The notes under the pieces: model-generated
What the model was told of the DNA's origin: nothing
The model's input: only the letters and a program-made list of their open reading frames with translations
Databases searched by the model: none
Translations under genes and position numbers: made by a program
Shown: piece by piece, positions 60,876-61,791 of the stretch
How positions within the stretch are numbered: the first letter of the stretch is position 1
How the letters are laid out: each line of letters begins with the position of its first letter
Origin: Deltaproteobacteria bacterium
Lineage (GTDB): Bacteria; Myxococcota; B64-G9
DNA length: 61,791 nt
NCBI GenBank assembly: GCA_019307065.1
Contig: JAFDKH010000037.1
Coordinates: 1 to 61,791, forward strand
Direction of reading: 5' to 3'

Positions 60876-61283
60876 ATGGCCAAGAAGAAGAAAAAAGACG
60901 ATCTGACAAAGCAAGCTTTAGCTCTTTGGAAGAAAACCGTAGCTCAGTTGGACGACATATCCAAGTCGTTGATGAAAAGCTCAGGTCTCGACAAGCTCAA
61001 ATTCGATCGGGCCAGATTGTTTGAAGAGCGCGACAAGTTGTTCAAAAGGCTCGGCGAAGAGACTTTCAACCTGATCGAAAAGGGCAAGCTCAGGGTTCCC
61101 GGTTCGGTCAAAGACACATATCAGAAAATCCGCAAATTAATGGATCGCTTACTTGGCTCCAAAAAACCCGCCAAAAAGAAGAAACCAGCCAAGAAAACCG
61201 CAAAGAAGAAGACCGCCAAAAAGAAAACCACAAAGAAGAAGCCAGCTAAGCGAAAAGTCGTAAAGAAAAAGGCTGCCAAATAA
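60876..61283 (+). CDS. histone H1-like / AlgP-like DNA-binding protein
   Basis: A 135-residue very basic protein. Residues 1-90 form an alpha-helical, moderately charged domain (RARLFEERDKLFKRLGEETF). From about 91 to the end there are Lys/Ala/Pro repeats (KKPAKKKKPAKKTAKKK), like the C-terminal domain of eukaryotic H1, chlamydial HctA or AlgP. Expected to bind and compact DNA non-specifically. GGGG precedes the ATG and the upstream promoter is strong, so high expression is likely. A terminator follows. Confidence 0.82.
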   Translation: MAKKKKKDDLTKQALALWKKTVAQLDDISKSLMKSSGLDKLKFDRARLFEERDKLFKRLGEETFNLIEKGKLRVPGSVKDTYQKIRKLMDRLLGSKKPAKKKKPAKKTAKKKTAKKKTTKKKPAKRKVVKKKAAK

Positions 61284-61300
61284 GCCTTATTTACGCATCT

Positions 61301-61336
61301 ACCCAGCCTCGTAAGTTCGGGGCTGGGTTTTTTTTT
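61301..61336 (+). terminator. intrinsic terminator of the H1-like gene
   Basis: An 8-bp stem ACCCAGCC (61301-61308) and GGCTGGGT (61321-61328) with a 12-base loop is followed by a run of nine T. Only 17 bases separate the stop codon from the stem. Confidence 0.9.
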
Positions 61337-61411
61337 GGCCGGCCACAGCTTGACACTCTTGTCCCAAGGTGCTAATTAGCCGGTCTGCAGTTGTTCTTAG
61401 AAAACCAATGT

Positions 61412-61484
61412 GGGGCTGTAGCTCAGTTGGGAGAGCGCCTGAATGGCATTCAGGAGGCCGACGGTTCGACCCCGTTCAGCTCCA
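61412..61484 (+). tRNA. tRNA-Ala (GGC)
   Basis: A complete 73-base cloverleaf: acceptor GGGGCTG/CAGCTCC, D arm GCTC/GAGC, anticodon stem CCTGA/TCAGG with anticodon GGC at 61445-61447, a T arm with the TTCGA loop, and discriminator A at 61484. The CCA end is not encoded in the DNA. It is followed by a strong terminator and lies beside an integrase gene, a common insertion point. Confidence 0.96.
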
Positions 61485-61489
61485 CTCGA

Positions 61490-61529
61490 AGTGGGTGATT
61501 TCATTATTGAAATCACCCACTCTTTTTTT
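61490..61529 (+). terminator. intrinsic terminator after tRNA-Ala
   Basis: A perfect 14-bp stem (61490-61503 with 61508-61521) with a 4-base loop TTAT is followed by a run of seven T (61523-61529). It starts 6 bases after the tRNA end. Confidence 0.92.
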
Positions 61530-61585
61530 AACAGTACCTAAAAATAGGCCCGGGCACGGAAATAAATTTATTTCAGTACCCGTTT

Positions 61586-61791
61586 TCACTGTTTTCCGCC
61601 TTTGATGACCCGAAACATGCGCCGCGAAGTTGCTCGCTGGGTTGCCCCGCAAGCGATGTAATGACTCCGGGTGGTGACCTGGTTGGTGTGTCCGATTTCG
61701 CGCGAGACGACGTGTCCGGCGACCCCTGCGTCGGTAGTCAGGGTCGCCCAGGTGCCGCGTAGGCCATGCACGGAAACCCTTGGGACCTTGG
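61586..61791 (-). CDS. tyrosine recombinase (phage-type integrase), 3' end only
   Basis: The C-terminal 67 residues of a tyrosine recombinase that runs off the window edge (its 5' end lies to the right). The catalytic block is visible: HGLRGTWAT (H-x-x-R), VSREIGHTNQVT with the second conserved His, and the nucleophile Tyr in RSHYIACG. The stop lies 102 bases from the tRNA-Ala gene end and the gene points at it, the usual arrangement for an integrative element in a tRNA 3' end. An in-frame GTG at 61769 is internal, not a start. Confidence 0.88.
   Translation of the reverse strand, partial: KVPRVSVHGLRGTWATLTTDAGVAGHVVSREIGHTNQVTTRSHYIACGATQRATSRRMFRVIKGGKQ

Noticed and set aside
1..61791. 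CRISPR array, rRNA, complete insertion sequence or replication origin
   Set aside because: No regularly spaced repeats, rRNA stretches, transposase motifs or clusters of origin boxes were seen.

Overview
The window looks like a chromosomal segment of an uncultivated bacterium of moderate GC (roughly half G+C by eye), most probably in or near the Myxococcota (former Deltaproteobacteria). The signs are: several Hanks-type Ser/Thr kinases with zinc-ribbon heads; FHA, DUF4388 and PilZ regulators; many lipoproteins; PEGA-domain proteins ending in a WWFWT membrane segment; a Cys-rich MopE/FG-GAP surface protein; and Cys-Gly-Cys C-terminal sorting tails of the MYXO-CTERM kind. This placement is an inference from protein style, not from a marker gene.

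Layout. 0.1-6 kb: a signalling cluster with a kinase and a release-factor-like gene divergent from an FHA-GAF-cyclase and a second kinase. 6-10 kb: envelope proteins (PEGA protein, Kelch lipoprotein, BamE-like lipoprotein). 10-14.6 kb: dapF followed by two multidomain response regulators. 14.6-23.6 kb: a surface and lipoprotein region (Cys-rich lipoprotein, LPP20-like, VWA-like, Lys-rich, lectin-like MYXO-CTERM protein, MopE/FG-GAP protein, ExbD-like lipoprotein) including an orphan C-terminal sorting tail. 23.6-30.1 kb: an acyl-CoA cluster of two large fusions that share an SDR-SCP2 module, an SCP-x-type thiolase and a small unknown protein. 30.1-32.7 kb: two metallo-beta-lactamase-fold hydrolases with a BrnT/BrnA toxin-antitoxin pair between them. 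32.9-38.0 kb: a five-gene minus-strand operon (acyl-CoA dehydrogenase, thiolase, 3-hydroxyacyl-CoA dehydrogenase, enoyl-CoA hydratase, aldo/keto reductase). 38.1-42.3 kb: methyltransferase, TPR lipoprotein and DUF2007 membrane protein, with a 44-bp direct repeat upstream of two of the genes. 42.4-49.6 kb: acyl-CoA carboxylase beta subunit, a secretin-N-terminus-like protein, a GDSL-type lipoprotein, PilZ, a second PEGA-family relative, an SDR epimerase and an unknown protein. 49.7-55.6 kb: tandem MuiA-like DUF4139 proteins, a ThuA-like protein and a Tat-exported phosphoesterase. 55.7-61.3 kb: a third kinase, an FHA protein with a K+ channel-like protein, lgt and an H1-like DNA-binding protein. 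61.4-61.8 kb: tRNA-Ala(GGC) and the 3' end of a tyrosine recombinase gene, the probable edge of an integrated element.

How the genes work together. The window carries two chemically distinct beta-oxidation sets. The minus-strand operon is a classical (S)-3-hydroxyacyl-CoA route. The plus-strand cluster resembles peroxisomal MFE-2 plus SCP-x (the (R)-3-hydroxyacyl-CoA route used for branched-chain and sterol side-chain substrates), but its domains are permuted. It also contains a 907-residue protein joining an HMG-CoA-synthase-like domain that appears to lack its catalytic residues, a DUF35 domain, an SDR and SCP2. This is the most unusual part of the window. Much of the rest is envelope biogenesis and phospho-signalling. 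Lgt fits the many lipoprotein signals. All family calls come from reading motifs; no database search was run.
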